Shown in pieces: positions 18,867 through 28,774 of a DNA stretch of 64,000 bases. This stretch comes from Zoogloea sp. 1C4 (GTDB taxonomy: Bacteria; Pseudomonadota; Gammaproteobacteria; Burkholderiales; Rhodocyclaceae). The stretch is from the NCBI RefSeq assembly GCF_009469605.1, contig NZ_SSXU01000003.1, positions 248,001-312,000 on the forward strand, read 5' to 3'. Position 1 is the stretch's first letter, and every line of letters starts with the position of its first letter. Both the position numbers and the translations under genes were made by a program. Below the pieces are notes generated by a model that did no database searches, was not told the origin of the DNA, and saw only the letters and a list, made by a program, of their open reading frames with translations.

Positions 18867-20828
18867 TCAGCTACGAAGTGCCGCGGCCTGCTGAAGCACG
18901 AAATCGACCGCCTGTTGAATGGTCATTTCCGATGTATCGAGCAGCGCTGCATCCTCGCTTCTTTTCAGTGGCGCAACGGCGCGCTGGGAATCCCTGGCGT
19001 CGCGTTCACGCAAGTCACTGAGCAGATCGTCCATGTTAGCAGGCATTCCTTTATCGATCAACTGCTTATATCGACGTTCGGCGCGCGCTTCGGCAGACGC
19101 GGTAAGGAAGATCTTGACCGGGGCATCAGGGAAGATCACCGAGCCGATGTCGCGCCCTTCGGCCACCAGCCCGGGGGCACGACGGTAGGCACGCTGGCGC
19201 CAGAAAAGGGCCTCGCGAACCGCCGGCAGGACAGCCACCTTGGAGGCGCCCACCGAGCAGGCTTCGCTGCGGATGGCGTTGGTCACATCGTCGCCGGCGA
19301 GGAACACCGTGTCGCCTTCGAAGCTCGCCGGCAGCGCAGCGGCGATGCGGGCGAGCGCGGCTTCGTCGTCCAGGGCCACGCCTTCGCGCATCCCGGCGAG
19401 GGCGACCAGGCGGTACAGCGAGCCGCTGTCCAGATGCTGGAAACCCAGGGCCTCGGCTACCCGGGCGCCGACGGTGCCCTTGCCGGACGCCGACGGGCCG
19501 TCGATGCCGATCACCGGCACCGGCGTGGCGATGCCGGCAAAGGTGGTGAAGTATTCCGGGAAGGTCTTGTTCACGCACTTCGGGTCATTGATGCGCACGT
19601 ACGGGCCGCCCAGGGTGGCGAGGGAGAAGCACATCGCAACCCGGTGATCCTCGTAGGTGTCGATCACCGCCCGCTGCAGCTGGGCAGGCGGGGTGATGCG
19701 GATGCTCTCGGAGAACTCCTCGACCTCCGCGCCGAGCTTGCGCAGCTCGGTGGCCATGGCGGCGATGCGATCGGTTTCCTTGACCCGCCAGCTACCGATG
19801 TTGCGCAGGTGGGTGGTGCCGTCGGCGAAGAGCGCCGCGACGGCCAGGGTCATCGCGGCATCCGGGATGTGGTTGAGGTCCAGGTCGATGGCCTTGAGCT
19901 TGCCGGAGGCCGGGCCGCGCGCTTCGATCCAGTCGTCACCCCAGGTGATTTCGGCGCCCATCTCGGCCAGCGCATCGGCAAACTTCACGTCGCCCTGAAT
20001 GCTGCGCTTGCCGGCACCGACCACCCGCACGGGGCCACCACCCAGCGCGCCGGCGGCAAGGAAGTAGCTGGCGGTGGAGGCATCGCCCTCAACGGCGATC
20101 CGCCCCGGCGACACGTAGCGCTGGCCGGCTGGCACGATGAAGCGGCTCCAGCCGTCCCGCTGGACGATCACGCCGAAGCGCTCCATCAGGTTGAGGGTGA
20201 TCTCGACGTAGGGCCGGCTGATGAGCTCACCTTCCACGTCGATGATGAGGGGCTTGTCGCGGGCCACCAGCGGCGCCGCCTGCAGCAGCCCGGTGAGGAA
20301 CTGGCTGGACACGTTGCCGCGCACGCTGACGCGCTCGGCGCCCAGCTGCGCCGGCTTGAGCGCCAGGGGCGGATAGCCCTCCTGCCCCAGCCATTCGACG
20401 CACGCGCCGAGCTGCTTGAGGCCGTCCACCAGATCGCCGATGGGGCGCTCGTGCATGCGCGGCACGCCCGACAGGCTCACAACCGCATCCGCATCGCTGC
20501 AGCCCGACAGGCTGGCGACGATGGCCGGCACCAGGGTGCGGATGCTGAGGCCGGAGTTGCCCACAAAAAGATCGGCCTTGAGCTGGCCAAAGCGGCCGCC
20601 GCAGCCCGTCACCCGCAGGGCGTCGCCCTCCTCCGCCACCGGCACGCCCAGCGCGACGATGGCGTTGCGCATCACGCGCGTGTCGTCGGAATCGAGCAGC
20701 GCCTCGACGACAGTCTCGCCCTCGGCCAGCGCCGCCAGCAGCAGCACGCGGTTGGAGATGCTCTTCGAGCCGGGCAGGTGCACGGTGCCGGCGGCCTTCA
20801 GCATCGGCGGCAGATCGATGAATTCCAT
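18867..20828 (-). CDS. aroA-cmk: Fused EPSP synthase (AroA) - cytidylate kinase (Cmk)
   Basis: A single 653-residue frame joins two enzymes that are usually separate. Residues 1-432 are 5-enolpyruvylshikimate-3-phosphate synthase ([10 protein letters not shown] at 18-27, NHIPDAAM at 319, [13 protein letters not shown] at 392). Residues 437-653 are (d)CMP kinase with the Walker [10 protein letters not shown] (444-452) and [11 protein letters not shown]. The junction [15 protein letters not shown] has no stop or frameshift. The start [11 protein letters not shown] at 20828 matches the AroA family. The AroA loop at 90-99 reads [10 protein letters not shown], unlike the common GNAGTAxRPL. Neighbours are tyrA upstream and rpsA downstream. 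Confidence 0.94.
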   Translation of the reverse strand: MEFIDLPPMLKAAGTVHLPGSKSISNRVLLLAALAEGETVVEALLDSDDTRVMRNAIVALGVPVAEEGDALRVTGCGGRFGQLKADLFVGNSGLSIRTLVPAIVASLSGCSDADAVVSLSGVPRMHERPIGDLVDGLKQLGACVEWLGQEGYPPLALKPAQLGAERVSVRGNVSSQFLTGLLQAAPLVARDKPLIIDVEGELISRPYVEITLNLMERFGVIVQRDGWSRFIVPAGQRYVSPGRIAVEGDASTASYFLAAGALGGGPVRVVGAGKRSIQGDVKFADALAEMGAEITWGDDWIEARGPASGKLKAIDLDLNHIPDAAMTLAVAALFADGTTHLRNIGSWRVKETDRIAAMATELRKLGAEVEEFSESIRITPPAQLQRAVIDTYEDHRVAMCFSLATLGGPYVRINDPKCVNKTFPEYFTTFAGIATPVPVIGIDGPSASGKGTVGARVAEALGFQHLDSGSLYRLVALAGMREGVALDDEAALARIAAALPASFEGDTVFLAGDDVTNAIRSEACSVGASKVAVLPAVREALFWRQRAYRRAPGLVAEGRDIGSVIFPDAPVKIFLTASAEARAERRYKQLIDKGMPANMDDLLSDLRERDARDSQRAVAPLKRSEDAALLDTSEMTIQQAVDFVLQQAAALRS

Positions 20829-20911
20829 TGGGACTCCTATTTCAGGGGGTGGCGCTTCCGCCCGCAGCCGACGGTGGCAGCCGGACGGAAGGCTCGACAA
20901 TCGGAACGGGC

Positions 20912-21814
20912 TCACTCGCCCGAAGGCGTGGCCGGAAAGGCCTTGTCGGCCCAGGTGTTGCGGGCGCGGCTGGCTTCGTCGAAGACCGCTTCCAGCGCCG
21001 GGCCATCGCCCGCCACCAGCAGGGCGCGCAGATAGGCCAGTTCGGAAAGATAGGCGTCGAGCTCGGCGAGCAGCGAATGACGGTTGGCCACGCAGATGTC
21101 CCGCCACATCTCGGGATGGCTGCCGGCCACCCGGGTGAAATCCCGGAAGCCGCTGGCGGCGTAGCTGAAGAGCTGCTCGGCGTTGGCGCGGCCAGCAAGA
21201 TCGTGGACCAGACCGAAGGCCAGCAGATGCGGCAGGTGGCTGACGGCGGCAAAGACGCGGTCGTGTTCCTGGGGGCTCATCTCGTGAAGCACGGCGCCGC
21301 AGGCCGCCCAGACATCCCGCACCCGGGCGATGGCCTCGGGGCGGTTCTCGGGCAGCGGCGTGACGACCACCTTGCGGCCGGCGTAGAGCTCGGCGCGGGC
21401 CGCCACCGGACCGCTCTTCTCGGCGCCGGCGATGGGGTGCGCGGGCACCACGTTGGGCAGGCGATGGCCCAGATGACGGTAGATGGCCTCGATCACGTCG
21501 CGCTTGGTGCTGCCGGCGTCGGTGACGATGGTGTCAGGACCCAGATGCGGCGCAATGGCCGCGGCCACGGCGTCCATCTGGCCGACCGGCATCGCCAGCA
21601 GGACCAGATCAGCGCCCTGCAAGGCCGTTGCCCAGTCGGTGGAGATTTCGTCGATGAGGCCGAGTTCGCGGGCCTTGGCCAGAGGCTCGGGGCGACGCCC
21701 CACGCCGACGATGCGATTGACGAGGCCCGCCTTGCGCAGCGCGAGCGCGAAGGAGCCACCGATCAGGCCGACGCCACAGACGACCAGCTTGTCGATCTTC
21801 TTCACGCCGGGCAC
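20912..21814 (-). CDS. tyrA: Prephenate dehydrogenase (TyrA)
   Basis: This 300-residue NAD(P)-dependent enzyme of tyrosine synthesis has the Rossmann motif [17 protein letters not shown] (14-30). The catalytic region includes [14 protein letters not shown] (His near residue 125) and a C-terminal helical dimerisation domain. No ACT or chorismate mutase domain is attached, so feedback control must act elsewhere. It follows hisC with 3 bases between the genes. Confidence 0.95.
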   Translation of the reverse strand: MPGVKKIDKLVVCGVGLIGGSFALALRKAGLVNRIVGVGRRPEPLAKARELGLIDEISTDWATALQGADLVLLAMPVGQMDAVAAAIAPHLGPDTIVTDAGSTKRDVIEAIYRHLGHRLPNVVPAHPIAGAEKSGPVAARAELYAGRKVVVTPLPENRPEAIARVRDVWAACGAVLHEMSPQEHDRVFAAVSHLPHLLAFGLVHDLAGRANAEQLFSYAASGFRDFTRVAGSHPEMWRDICVANRHSLLAELDAYLSELAYLRALLVAGDGPALEAVFDEASRARNTWADKAFPATPSGE

Positions 21815-21817
21815 CGT

Positions 21818-22915
21818 TCAGGCCAGGGCTGCGGGCAGGACTTCGAGGAAGCGGGCGTTCTCGCTCTCGAGGCCGATGGAGACGCGCAGCCATTCGGGCA
21901 TGCCGTAGCCGCCGATGGGGCGGACGATCACGCCCTGACGCAGCAGGCGCTGATTGACGCCAGCGCCATCGCCTACCTTGAAGGTGACGAAGTTGCCGTA
22001 GGACGGAATCCATTCGAGCCCGAGGCGCTTGAAACCGTCGCACAACTGCTTCATGCCGGCAGCGTTGAGTTCGAAGCTGCGCTGGAGGAATTCGTCGTCG
22101 AACAGCGCCGCGGCCGCGGCGGCGAGGCCCGGAATGCACACGTTGAAAGGCTGCCGCACCCGGTTGAGCAGATCGATCACCGCCGGGTTGCCGATGCCGT
22201 AGCCCACGCGCAGGCCGGCGAGCCCGTACGCCTTCGAGAAGGTGCGGCTGACCAGCAGGTTGGGGAAGCGGGCGACCCAGGCGATGGCATCGTAGCGGTC
22301 GGCCGGAGCGAGGTATTCGGTGTAGGCCTCGTCCAGCACCACCAGCACATCCTGCGGCACGCGGGCAAGGAAGGCCTCGAGCTCGGCGCCGGGCACGAAG
22401 GTGCCGGTGGGGTTGTTGGGGTTGGCGATGAAAATGACGCGGGTGGTCGGCGTGATCGCCGCCAGCATGGCGTCGAGATCGTGGCCGAACGCCTTGGCCG
22501 GCACTTCGATGCCGCGGGCGCCGGCCGCCTGGGTGGCGAGCGGATAGACGGCGAAGGCGTGCTGGGCGTAGATCGCGTCGCGGTCGGGGCCGAGGAAGGC
22601 ACCGGCGACCATCTCGAGGATGTCGTTGGAGCCGTTGCCGAGGACGATCTGGTTCATCGCCACACCGTAGCGGCGGCACAGGGCGTCCTTCAGCTCGAAG
22701 CCGTTGCCGTCCGGGTAGCGGGCGATGTCGGCGAGCGACGCCTGCATCGCGGCGCGGGCCTTCTCGCCGACACCGAGAGGGTTCTCGTTGGAGGCGAGCT
22801 TGACGATGGATTCCTCGGCCAGCCCCATCTCGCGGGCCAGTTCGGAAATCGGCTTGCCAGGCTGATAGGGAGAGATCGCCCGGATGTGGGCGGGCGCCAG
22901 ATCACACAAACGCAT
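21818..22915 (-). CDS. hisC: Histidinol-phosphate / aromatic aminotransferase HisC
   Basis: This 365-residue fold-type I PLP aminotransferase has the PLP lysine in the segment VSRTFSKAYGLAGLRVGYG (about 225) and NPNNPTG at about 157. Sitting between pheA and tyrA it probably serves phenylalanine and tyrosine synthesis as well as, or instead of, histidine. The HisC family covers both activities, and sequence alone does not separate them here. Confidence 0.92.
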   Translation of the reverse strand: MRLCDLAPAHIRAISPYQPGKPISELAREMGLAEESIVKLASNENPLGVGEKARAAMQASLADIARYPDGNGFELKDALCRRYGVAMNQIVLGNGSNDILEMVAGAFLGPDRDAIYAQHAFAVYPLATQAAGARGIEVPAKAFGHDLDAMLAAITPTTRVIFIANPNNPTGTFVPGAELEAFLARVPQDVLVVLDEAYTEYLAPADRYDAIAWVARFPNLLVSRTFSKAYGLAGLRVGYGIGNPAVIDLLNRVRQPFNVCIPGLAAAAAALFDDEFLQRSFELNAAGMKQLCDGFKRLGLEWIPSYGNFVTFKVGDGAGVNQRLLRQGVIVRPIGGYGMPEWLRVSIGLESENARFLEVLPAALA

Positions 22916-22933
22916 CGGAGACTCCAGGAGAAA

Positions 22934-24025
22934 TCAGTACACAGCCTGGGGGTAGGAACCCAGGACTTTCAGACACGCAGCCCGATCGGCCAGGGCATCG
23001 AGGGCAGCCTTGACCGCCGGATCGTCGCGATGGCCTTCCACGTCCACGTAGAACACGTATTCCCACAGGGCCGAGCGGGCCGGGCGCGATTCGAGGCGGC
23101 TCATGGACACGCCCGCATCGGCCAGCGGGGCGAGCAGTTCGTGCATCGCGCCGGGGCGGTTGCTGGCGGACATGATCAGCGAGGTCTTGTCGGCGCCGGA
23201 GCGGCCGGCGTCGTGGCGACCGAGCACGAAGAAGCGGGTGGTGTTGTTGGGCTCGTCCTCGATGCTCTCGACCAGCCGCGGCAGGTCATAGCGCTCGGAG
23301 GCGGCCTCGCCGGCGATCGCCGCGGCGCCCGGCTCGAGGGATGCCAGCCGGGCCGCTTCGGCGTTGCTGCCGACGGGAATCCGCGGTACGCCGGGCAGCG
23401 AGCGGTTGAGCCACTCGTGGCACTGAGCCAGGGACTGGGCGTGGGAATACACCTTGCGGATGCTGCCAAGGCTGGTCTCGCGGGTCATCAGGTGCTGATG
23501 GATGCGCACGACCACCTCGCCGCAGATCTTGAGCGAGGTGCCGAAGAGCAGATCGAGGGTGCGACCGACGGCGCCTTCGGTGGAATTCTCGACCGGCACC
23601 ACACCATACTGGGCATGGCCAGCCTCGACCTCGCGGAACACGTCGTCGATGCTGCCCTGGGGCGCCAGCCGCGCGGCGTGGCCGAAGTGCTTGACCGCAG
23701 CGCTCTCGGAAAAGGTGCCCAGCGGGCCGAGGAAGGCGACGCCGAGGGGATTCTCGAGGGACAGGCAGGCCGACATCACCTCCCGGAAGAAGAAGGTGAC
23801 GCTCTCGTCGGGCAGCGGCCCGGCGTTGAGATCCTGGATGCGGCGCAGCACCTGGGCTTCGCGCTCGGGGCGGTAAACCTGCCCGAACTCGCCATACTTG
23901 GCCTTGATTTCACCCACGTGCTGGGCGCATCTGGCGCGCTCGTTGAGCAGCGCCAGGATCTGTGCGTCGATGGCGTCGATCTGGGCGCGAACAACACCCA
24001 GCTCCTGCAGCATCCCCTCGTTCAT
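22934..24025 (-). CDS. pheA: Bifunctional chorismate mutase / prephenate dehydratase (P-protein)
   Basis: This 363-residue enzyme converts chorismate to phenylpyruvate. Residues 1-95 form an AroQ mutase (VRAQIDAIDAQILALLNERARCA) and residues about 95-275 the dehydratase (VAFLGPLGTFSESAA, GVVPVENSTEGAVG and NNTTRF). The ACT domain (about 285-363) keeps the phenylalanine-binding motif ESRP. The start at 24025 has a GGAGAGG site. A frame open further upstream belongs to serC read in another phase. A second, free-standing mutase lies at 57566. Confidence 0.96.
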   Translation of the reverse strand: MNEGMLQELGVVRAQIDAIDAQILALLNERARCAQHVGEIKAKYGEFGQVYRPEREAQVLRRIQDLNAGPLPDESVTFFFREVMSACLSLENPLGVAFLGPLGTFSESAAVKHFGHAARLAPQGSIDDVFREVEAGHAQYGVVPVENSTEGAVGRTLDLLFGTSLKICGEVVVRIHQHLMTRETSLGSIRKVYSHAQSLAQCHEWLNRSLPGVPRIPVGSNAEAARLASLEPGAAAIAGEAASERYDLPRLVESIEDEPNNTTRFFVLGRHDAGRSGADKTSLIMSASNRPGAMHELLAPLADAGVSMSRLESRPARSALWEYVFYVDVEGHRDDPAVKAALDALADRAACLKVLGSYPQAVY

Positions 24026-24048
24026 GCCCTCTCCTGAAAATGCGCCGC

Positions 24049-25131
24049 TCACGCCCGGCGCGCAGCGAAATCCTGCATCAGCTCGACCAGCGCGTCGACA
24101 CCTTCGAGCGACATGGCGTTGTAGATCGACGCCCGCATGCCCCCCACCGACTTGTGGCCCTTGAGCCCTTCCAGCCGGCGCTCGGCGGCAGCCGCCAGGA
24201 ATGCGGCATCCAGCGCGCCATCGGCCAGGGTGAAGGGCACGTTCATGCGCGAGCGGCAATCGACCGCCACCGGGTTGCGGTAGAAGCCGCCGCTGCCATC
24301 GATGGCGTCGTAGAGCCGCCTGGCCTTGGCGATGTTGGCCGCCTCGACCGCAGCCACGCCCCCCTCGGCGAGCAGATGCTTGAAGATCAGCCCCGCCAGA
24401 TAGATGCTGAAGGTGGGCGGGGTGTTGAGCATCGAGCCGTTCTCGGCCATCACTGCAAAATCCATCACGGTGGGCGTGGTGGGCGCAGCCTTGCCCAGCA
24501 GGTCTTCGCGGACGATCACGATGACGAGGCCAGCCGGGCCGATGTTCTTTTGCGCGCCGGCGTAGATCAGCCCGTACTTCGAGACATCCATCGGGCGCGA
24601 CAGGATGTGCGAGCTCATGTCCGCCACCACCGGCACGCCTGCCGGCGTCTCCGGCAGGTCGAACATCTCGACGCCGTGGATGGTTTCGTTGGTGCACAGA
24701 TGCACGTAGGCAGCCGAAGGATCGAAGCTCAGCTCACCGGCGCCCGGCAGGCGGGTGAAGGCATCGGCCTCGGTGGAGCCCGCCAGACGCGCCTTGCCGA
24801 CGCGCTGGGCTTCCTTGATGGCCTTCTTCGACCACGAACCAGTGACCACGTAATCCGCCGAGCCGCCGGCCAGCAGATTCATCGGGATCTGCGCGAACAT
24901 CTGGGTGGCGCCGCCCTGCAGGAACAGCACCTTGTAGTTGGACGGGATGCCCATCAGCGTGCGCAGGTCGGCCTCGGCCGATTCGATCACGCCGGTGAAA
25001 TCCTTGCCCCGGTGGGACATCTCCATGATGCTCATGCCGCGACCATGCCAGTCGAGGAGTTCGTCGCGGGCCTTTTCGAGGACCGGAGTCGGCAGCACTG
25101 CCGGCCCCGCCGAGAAATTGAAGATACGCAT
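24049..25131 (-). CDS. serC: Phosphoserine aminotransferase
   Basis: This 360-residue PLP enzyme makes phosphoserine, and in PLP synthesis the erythronate-derived homologue. It begins MRIFNFSAGPAVLPTPVLEKARDEL. It carries GLIYAGAQKNIGPAGL with the PLP lysine (about 197) and ends DALVELMQDFAARRA. It lies between gyrA and pheA, the standard gyrA-serC-pheA order. Confidence 0.97.
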   Translation of the reverse strand: MRIFNFSAGPAVLPTPVLEKARDELLDWHGRGMSIMEMSHRGKDFTGVIESAEADLRTLMGIPSNYKVLFLQGGATQMFAQIPMNLLAGGSADYVVTGSWSKKAIKEAQRVGKARLAGSTEADAFTRLPGAGELSFDPSAAYVHLCTNETIHGVEMFDLPETPAGVPVVADMSSHILSRPMDVSKYGLIYAGAQKNIGPAGLVIVIVREDLLGKAAPTTPTVMDFAVMAENGSMLNTPPTFSIYLAGLIFKHLLAEGGVAAVEAANIAKARRLYDAIDGSGGFYRNPVAVDCRSRMNVPFTLADGALDAAFLAAAAERRLEGLKGHKSVGGMRASIYNAMSLEGVDALVELMQDFAARRA

Positions 25132-25173
25132 CGTCTGAATCCTGAATTACGGGTTGCTCTTGCTGCTCAAGCC

Positions 25174-27756
25174 TCAGGCTTCCGGGGCGCCTTCGCCGCC
25201 GACTTCCTGCTCGTCGTCGTCGCCTTCGAGGATCTTCTGCACGCCGGAGAGGGTGCTGCCCTCATCCACCGAGATCAGCGTCACGCCCTGGGTGGCGCGG
25301 CCCATCTCGCGGATCTCGGAGACGCGGGTGCGCACCAGCACGCCGCCGGTGGTGATCAGCATCAGCTGATCCTTCTCGGTAACCAGCGTGGCGGCGACGA
25401 CCTTGCCGTTACGGTCGGAGGTCTGGATCGCGATCATGCCCTTGGTGCCGCGGCCGTGGCGGGTGTATTCGGCGATCGGGGTGCGCTTGCCGAAGCCGTT
25501 CTCGGTGGCGGTGAGCACGCTCGGCGACTCGTCGCCGGACACCACCATCGCGATCACGCTCTGGCCTTCCTCGAGCATCATGCCGCGCACGCCGCGGGCC
25601 TGACGGCCCATCGGACGCACGTCGTTCTCGGAGAAGCGCACCGCCTTGCCGGCGTCGGAGAACATCATCACGTCGTGCTTGCCGTCGGTGATCGCCACGC
25701 CGACCAGGAAGTCGCCCTCATCCAGCCCCACGGCGATGATGCCGGCCTTGCGGGGGTTGGAGAAGTCGGTGAGCGGGGTCTTCTTGACGGTGCCCTGGGC
25801 GGTGGCCATGAAGATGAAGTGACCTTCGTCGAACTCCTTGACCGGCAGCACGGCGGTGATCTTCTCGCCCTCCAGCAGCGGGAAGAGGTTGACGATGGGC
25901 TTGCCGCGGGAATTGCGATTGCCTTCCGGCACCTCATACACCTTGAGCCAGTACAGCCGGCCACGGTTCGAGAAGCACAGGATGTGGTCGTGGGTGTTGG
26001 CCACGAAGAGCTGGTCGACGAAGTCGTCGTCCTTGACCGCCGCCGCCTGCTTGCCGCGGCCGCCGCGCTTCTGGGCGCGGTAGTCGGTGAGCGGCTGGCG
26101 CTTGAAGTAGCCGGTGTGGGACAGGGTGACGACCATGTCCTGGGGCGCGATCAGATCCTCGATATTGATGTCGGCGGTGTTCATCACCACCTCGGAGCGC
26201 CGCGGGTCGCCGAACTGCTGCTTGATGAGCGCAAGTTCGTCGCCGATGATCGCGGTGATCCGCTCCGGCCGGGCCAGGATGTCCAGCAGGTCGGCGATGG
26301 TGTCCATCACCTCGCGGTATTCCGCGACGATCTTGTCCTGTTCGAGGCCGGTCAGGCGCTGCAGGCGCAGCTCGAGGATGGCTTGCGCCTGGGCGTCGGA
26401 GAGGCGGTAGCCCTGCTCCGAGAGGCCGAACTCGGGCGCGAGGCCTTCGGGGCGGAAGGCGGCGGCGTCGGCAACGGCGCGGTGGAGCATCTCCTCGACC
26501 AGCGCCGAGCGCCACTGGCGGCCCATCAGCGCACGCTTGGCTTCCGGCGGCGTGGGTGCGGCCTTGATGAGGGCGATGATCTCGTCAACGTTCGAGAGCG
26601 CAACCGCCAGGCCTTCGAGGATGTGGCCGCGCTCGCGGGCCTTGCGCAGTTCGAAGATGGTGCGACGGGTGACCACCTCGCGCCGGTGGGCGAGGAAGCA
26701 GTCGATCATCTGGCGCAGGTTGAGCAGGCGCGGCTTGCCATCCACCAGCGCCACCATGTTCATGCCGAAGGTGTCCTGAAGCTGGGTCTGCTTGAACAGA
26801 TTGTTCAGCACCACGTCGGGCATCTCGTTGCGCTTGAGCTCGATGACCACGCGCATGCCCGACTTGTCGGATTCGTCGCGGATCTCGCTGATGCCCTCGA
26901 TCCGCTTTTCGTTCACCAGTTCGGCGATCTTCTCGAGCAGGGTCTTCTTGTTAACCTGGTACGGAATCTCGTCGACGATGATCGCCTGACGGTCGCCCTT
27001 GCCGATGTCCTCGAAGTGGGTGCGCGCGCGCATCACCACCCGGCCGCGACCAGTACGGTAGCCTTCGTGCACGCCGGAGAGGCCGTAGATCAGCGCGGCA
27101 GTCGGGAAATCCGGTGCCGGGACGATCTTGATGAGCTCGTCGATGGAAACATCCGGCTCCTGCAGCAGGCGCAGACAGGCATCGACCACTTCGGTGAGGT
27201 TGTGGGGCGGAATGTTGGTCGCCATGCCCACCGCGATACCGCCCGAGCCGTTGATCAGCAGGTTCGGGATGCGCGCCGGCAGCACCAGCGGCTCTTTCTC
27301 GGAGCCATCATAGTTGGGGCCGAAGTCGACGGTTTCCTTGTCGATGTCGGCCAGCAGTTCGTGGCCGATCTTGGCCATGCGGATTTCGGTGTAACGCATG
27401 GCCGCCGCGCTGTCGCCATCCACCGAACCGAAGTTGCCCTGGCCATCCACCAGCATGTAGCGCAGGGAGAAATCCTGGGCCATCCGCACGATGGTGTCGT
27501 ACACCGACTGGTCGCCGTGGGGGTGATACTTACCGATCACGTCACCGACGATACGGGCCGACTTCTTGTAAGCCTTGTTCCAGTCGTTGCCCAGTTCGTG
27601 CATGGCGAACAGCACGCGCCGATGCACGGGCTTCAGGCCATCGCGTACATCCGGCAGGGCCCGCCCGACGATCACGCTCATCGCGTAATCCAGGTAGGCG
27701 TGACGCATCTCGTCTTCGAGGCTGATGGGTAAGGTTTCTTTGGCGAACGGGATCAT
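25174..27756 (-). CDS. gyrA: DNA gyrase subunit A
   Basis: This 860-residue type II topoisomerase subunit introduces negative supercoils together with GyrB. The N-terminal cleavage domain has the active-site tyrosine in [10 protein letters not shown] and the helix-4 region [17 protein letters not shown]. The C-terminal beta-pinwheel carries the GyrA box QKRGGRGKQ and ends in an acidic tail ([13 protein letters not shown]). At the position matching E. coli Ser83 the residue is Gln. It heads the long leftward gyrA-serC-pheA-hisC-tyrA-aroA run. Confidence 0.98.
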   Translation of the reverse strand: MIPFAKETLPISLEDEMRHAYLDYAMSVIVGRALPDVRDGLKPVHRRVLFAMHELGNDWNKAYKKSARIVGDVIGKYHPHGDQSVYDTIVRMAQDFSLRYMLVDGQGNFGSVDGDSAAAMRYTEIRMAKIGHELLADIDKETVDFGPNYDGSEKEPLVLPARIPNLLINGSGGIAVGMATNIPPHNLTEVVDACLRLLQEPDVSIDELIKIVPAPDFPTAALIYGLSGVHEGYRTGRGRVVMRARTHFEDIGKGDRQAIIVDEIPYQVNKKTLLEKIAELVNEKRIEGISEIRDESDKSGMRVVIELKRNEMPDVVLNNLFKQTQLQDTFGMNMVALVDGKPRLLNLRQMIDCFLAHRREVVTRRTIFELRKARERGHILEGLAVALSNVDEIIALIKAAPTPPEAKRALMGRQWRSALVEEMLHRAVADAAAFRPEGLAPEFGLSEQGYRLSDAQAQAILELRLQRLTGLEQDKIVAEYREVMDTIADLLDILARPERITAIIGDELALIKQQFGDPRRSEVVMNTADINIEDLIAPQDMVVTLSHTGYFKRQPLTDYRAQKRGGRGKQAAAVKDDDFVDQLFVANTHDHILCFSNRGRLYWLKVYEVPEGNRNSRGKPIVNLFPLLEGEKITAVLPVKEFDEGHFIFMATAQGTVKKTPLTDFSNPRKAGIIAVGLDEGDFLVGVAITDGKHDVMMFSDAGKAVRFSENDVRPMGRQARGVRGMMLEEGQSVIAMVVSGDESPSVLTATENGFGKRTPIAEYTRHGRGTKGMIAIQTSDRNGKVVAATLVTEKDQLMLITTGGVLVRTRVSEIREMGRATQGVTLISVDEGSTLSGVQKILEGDDDEQEVGGEGAPEA

Positions 27757-27885
27757 GGCACCGCGAGAATCGACTATTCGTCGAAGAGACGAAAAACGGT
27801 AAGTTTAGCACGCCGCCGCAAGCCGCTTTCGGCTCGCGTCACCCACCAAGCCCCGACCTGCCCATCCGCGCGCGCTCGTTGTTCG

Positions 27886-27915
27886 TTGTGACGGCCCGGC
27901 TTCATATGCTCTAAT
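27886..27915 (+). promoter_or_regulatory. Sigma70-type promoter upstream of the first ompA-like gene
   Basis: TTGTGA (27886-27891) and TCTAAT (27910-27915) are separated by 18 bases and match the -35 and -10 consensus 4/6 and 5/6. They lie about 70 bases before the ATG, in the divergent gap between gyrA and the OmpA-like gene. A GAGGAGGAAAC ribosome site follows. Confidence 0.5.
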
Positions 27916-27982
27916 CGGCAGGTCAGTCACCATCACGAGACGGGTGCCCCGAGCGCCCCATCCAACCTGAGGAGGAAACCCT

Positions 27983-28702
27983 ATGAACGCAGCCAAGTTT
28001 CGCCTGGCATCCGCCACCGTCCTGATGCTCGCCAGCCTGTCGGCCATGGCGCAATCCAAGGACATCGTCGTCGACCCGAAGGGCGAAGTCCCCTACGCCA
28101 TCGACCAGCGCAACGCTGTCGTCAAGAGCGGCACCGATCTGTGCTGGCGCACCGGCTACTGGACGCCCGCGGCCGCTGGCGAGGTGAAGGCAGGCGAACT
28201 GCCCGTGGGCTGCGAATGCGACAAGGACGTCGTCGGCGCCGAGAAGTGTGCGCCCGCCGCCCGCGCCGCCGCACCGGCAGCGCCCGCAGCCCCGGCCGCA
28301 CCGGCCGTCGCGCCCAAGTGTGATTTCACCAGCCACCTGGCTGCCGACACCGGCTTCGCCTTCAACAAGGCCACGCTCACCCCGGCAGCCAAGGCCCATC
28401 TCGACAGCGCGATCATCGGCAAGCTCTCCAGCTGCGCCCAAGTCACCGCCGTCATCGTCACCGGCCACACCGACCGCCTCGGGTCCCAGAGCTACAACCA
28501 GAAGCTCTCCGACAAGCGCGCAGATGCCGTCCGCGCCTACCTCGTCAGCCGCGGCATGAACGCCGACGTGATCGACACCATGGGCGCCGGCAAGACCCAG
28601 CCGATCAAGAGCTGCGACGACAAGCTCGGCCGCAAGAAGCTGATCGAGTGCCTCGCCCCCAACCGCCGCGTCACCGTGGACGTCAAGGGCACCGCCAAGT
28701 AA
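27983..28702 (+). CDS. OmpA-family outer-membrane/peptidoglycan-binding protein (paralogue 1)
   Basis: This 239-residue exported protein has a signal peptide (cleavage near AMA-QSKD, about 24). A short N-terminal module carries cysteines in [11 protein letters not shown] and [12 protein letters not shown], and an Ala/Pro linker (about 93-110) follows. The C-terminal OmpA peptidoglycan domain (about 125-239) has VTGHTDRLGSQSYNQKLSDKRADAV. There is no long beta-barrel, so this is a lipoprotein-like or periplasmic OmpA-C protein rather than a classic OmpA porin. It shares its architecture and motifs with the gene at 30184, two genes downstream. Confidence 0.85.
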   Translation: MNAAKFRLASATVLMLASLSAMAQSKDIVVDPKGEVPYAIDQRNAVVKSGTDLCWRTGYWTPAAAGEVKAGELPVGCECDKDVVGAEKCAPAARAAAPAAPAAPAAPAVAPKCDFTSHLAADTGFAFNKATLTPAAKAHLDSAIIGKLSSCAQVTAVIVTGHTDRLGSQSYNQKLSDKRADAVRAYLVSRGMNADVIDTMGAGKTQPIKSCDDKLGRKKLIECLAPNRRVTVDVKGTAK

Positions 28703-28730
28703 CGATCGGCCTGCCTCCGTTTCACGCAGA

Positions 28731-28753
28731 CCCCGCCCCGCGCGGGGTTTTTT
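28731..28753 (+). terminator. Intrinsic terminator of the first ompA-like gene
   Basis: The stem CCCCGC/GCGGGG with a 5-base loop is followed by T6, 28 bases after the stop codon. The deaminase gene begins right after it and so may depend on read-through or its own promoter. Confidence 0.8.
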
Positions 28754-28774
28754 CCGCCCACGCCGAGAACCACC

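Noticed and set aside
18867-21107. Longer AroA-Cmk protein starting inside the tyrA region
   Set aside because: The extra 93 residues are antisense-like, Arg/Pro-rich and outside the family. [11 protein letters not shown] at 20828 is the conserved N-terminus.
23962-27732. Very long rightward open frame (about 1256 codons) opposite serC and gyrA
   Set aside because: It is antisense to two certain genes. The translation is rich in His, Arg and Gly with no domain logic, the usual shadow of codon bias in GC-rich DNA.
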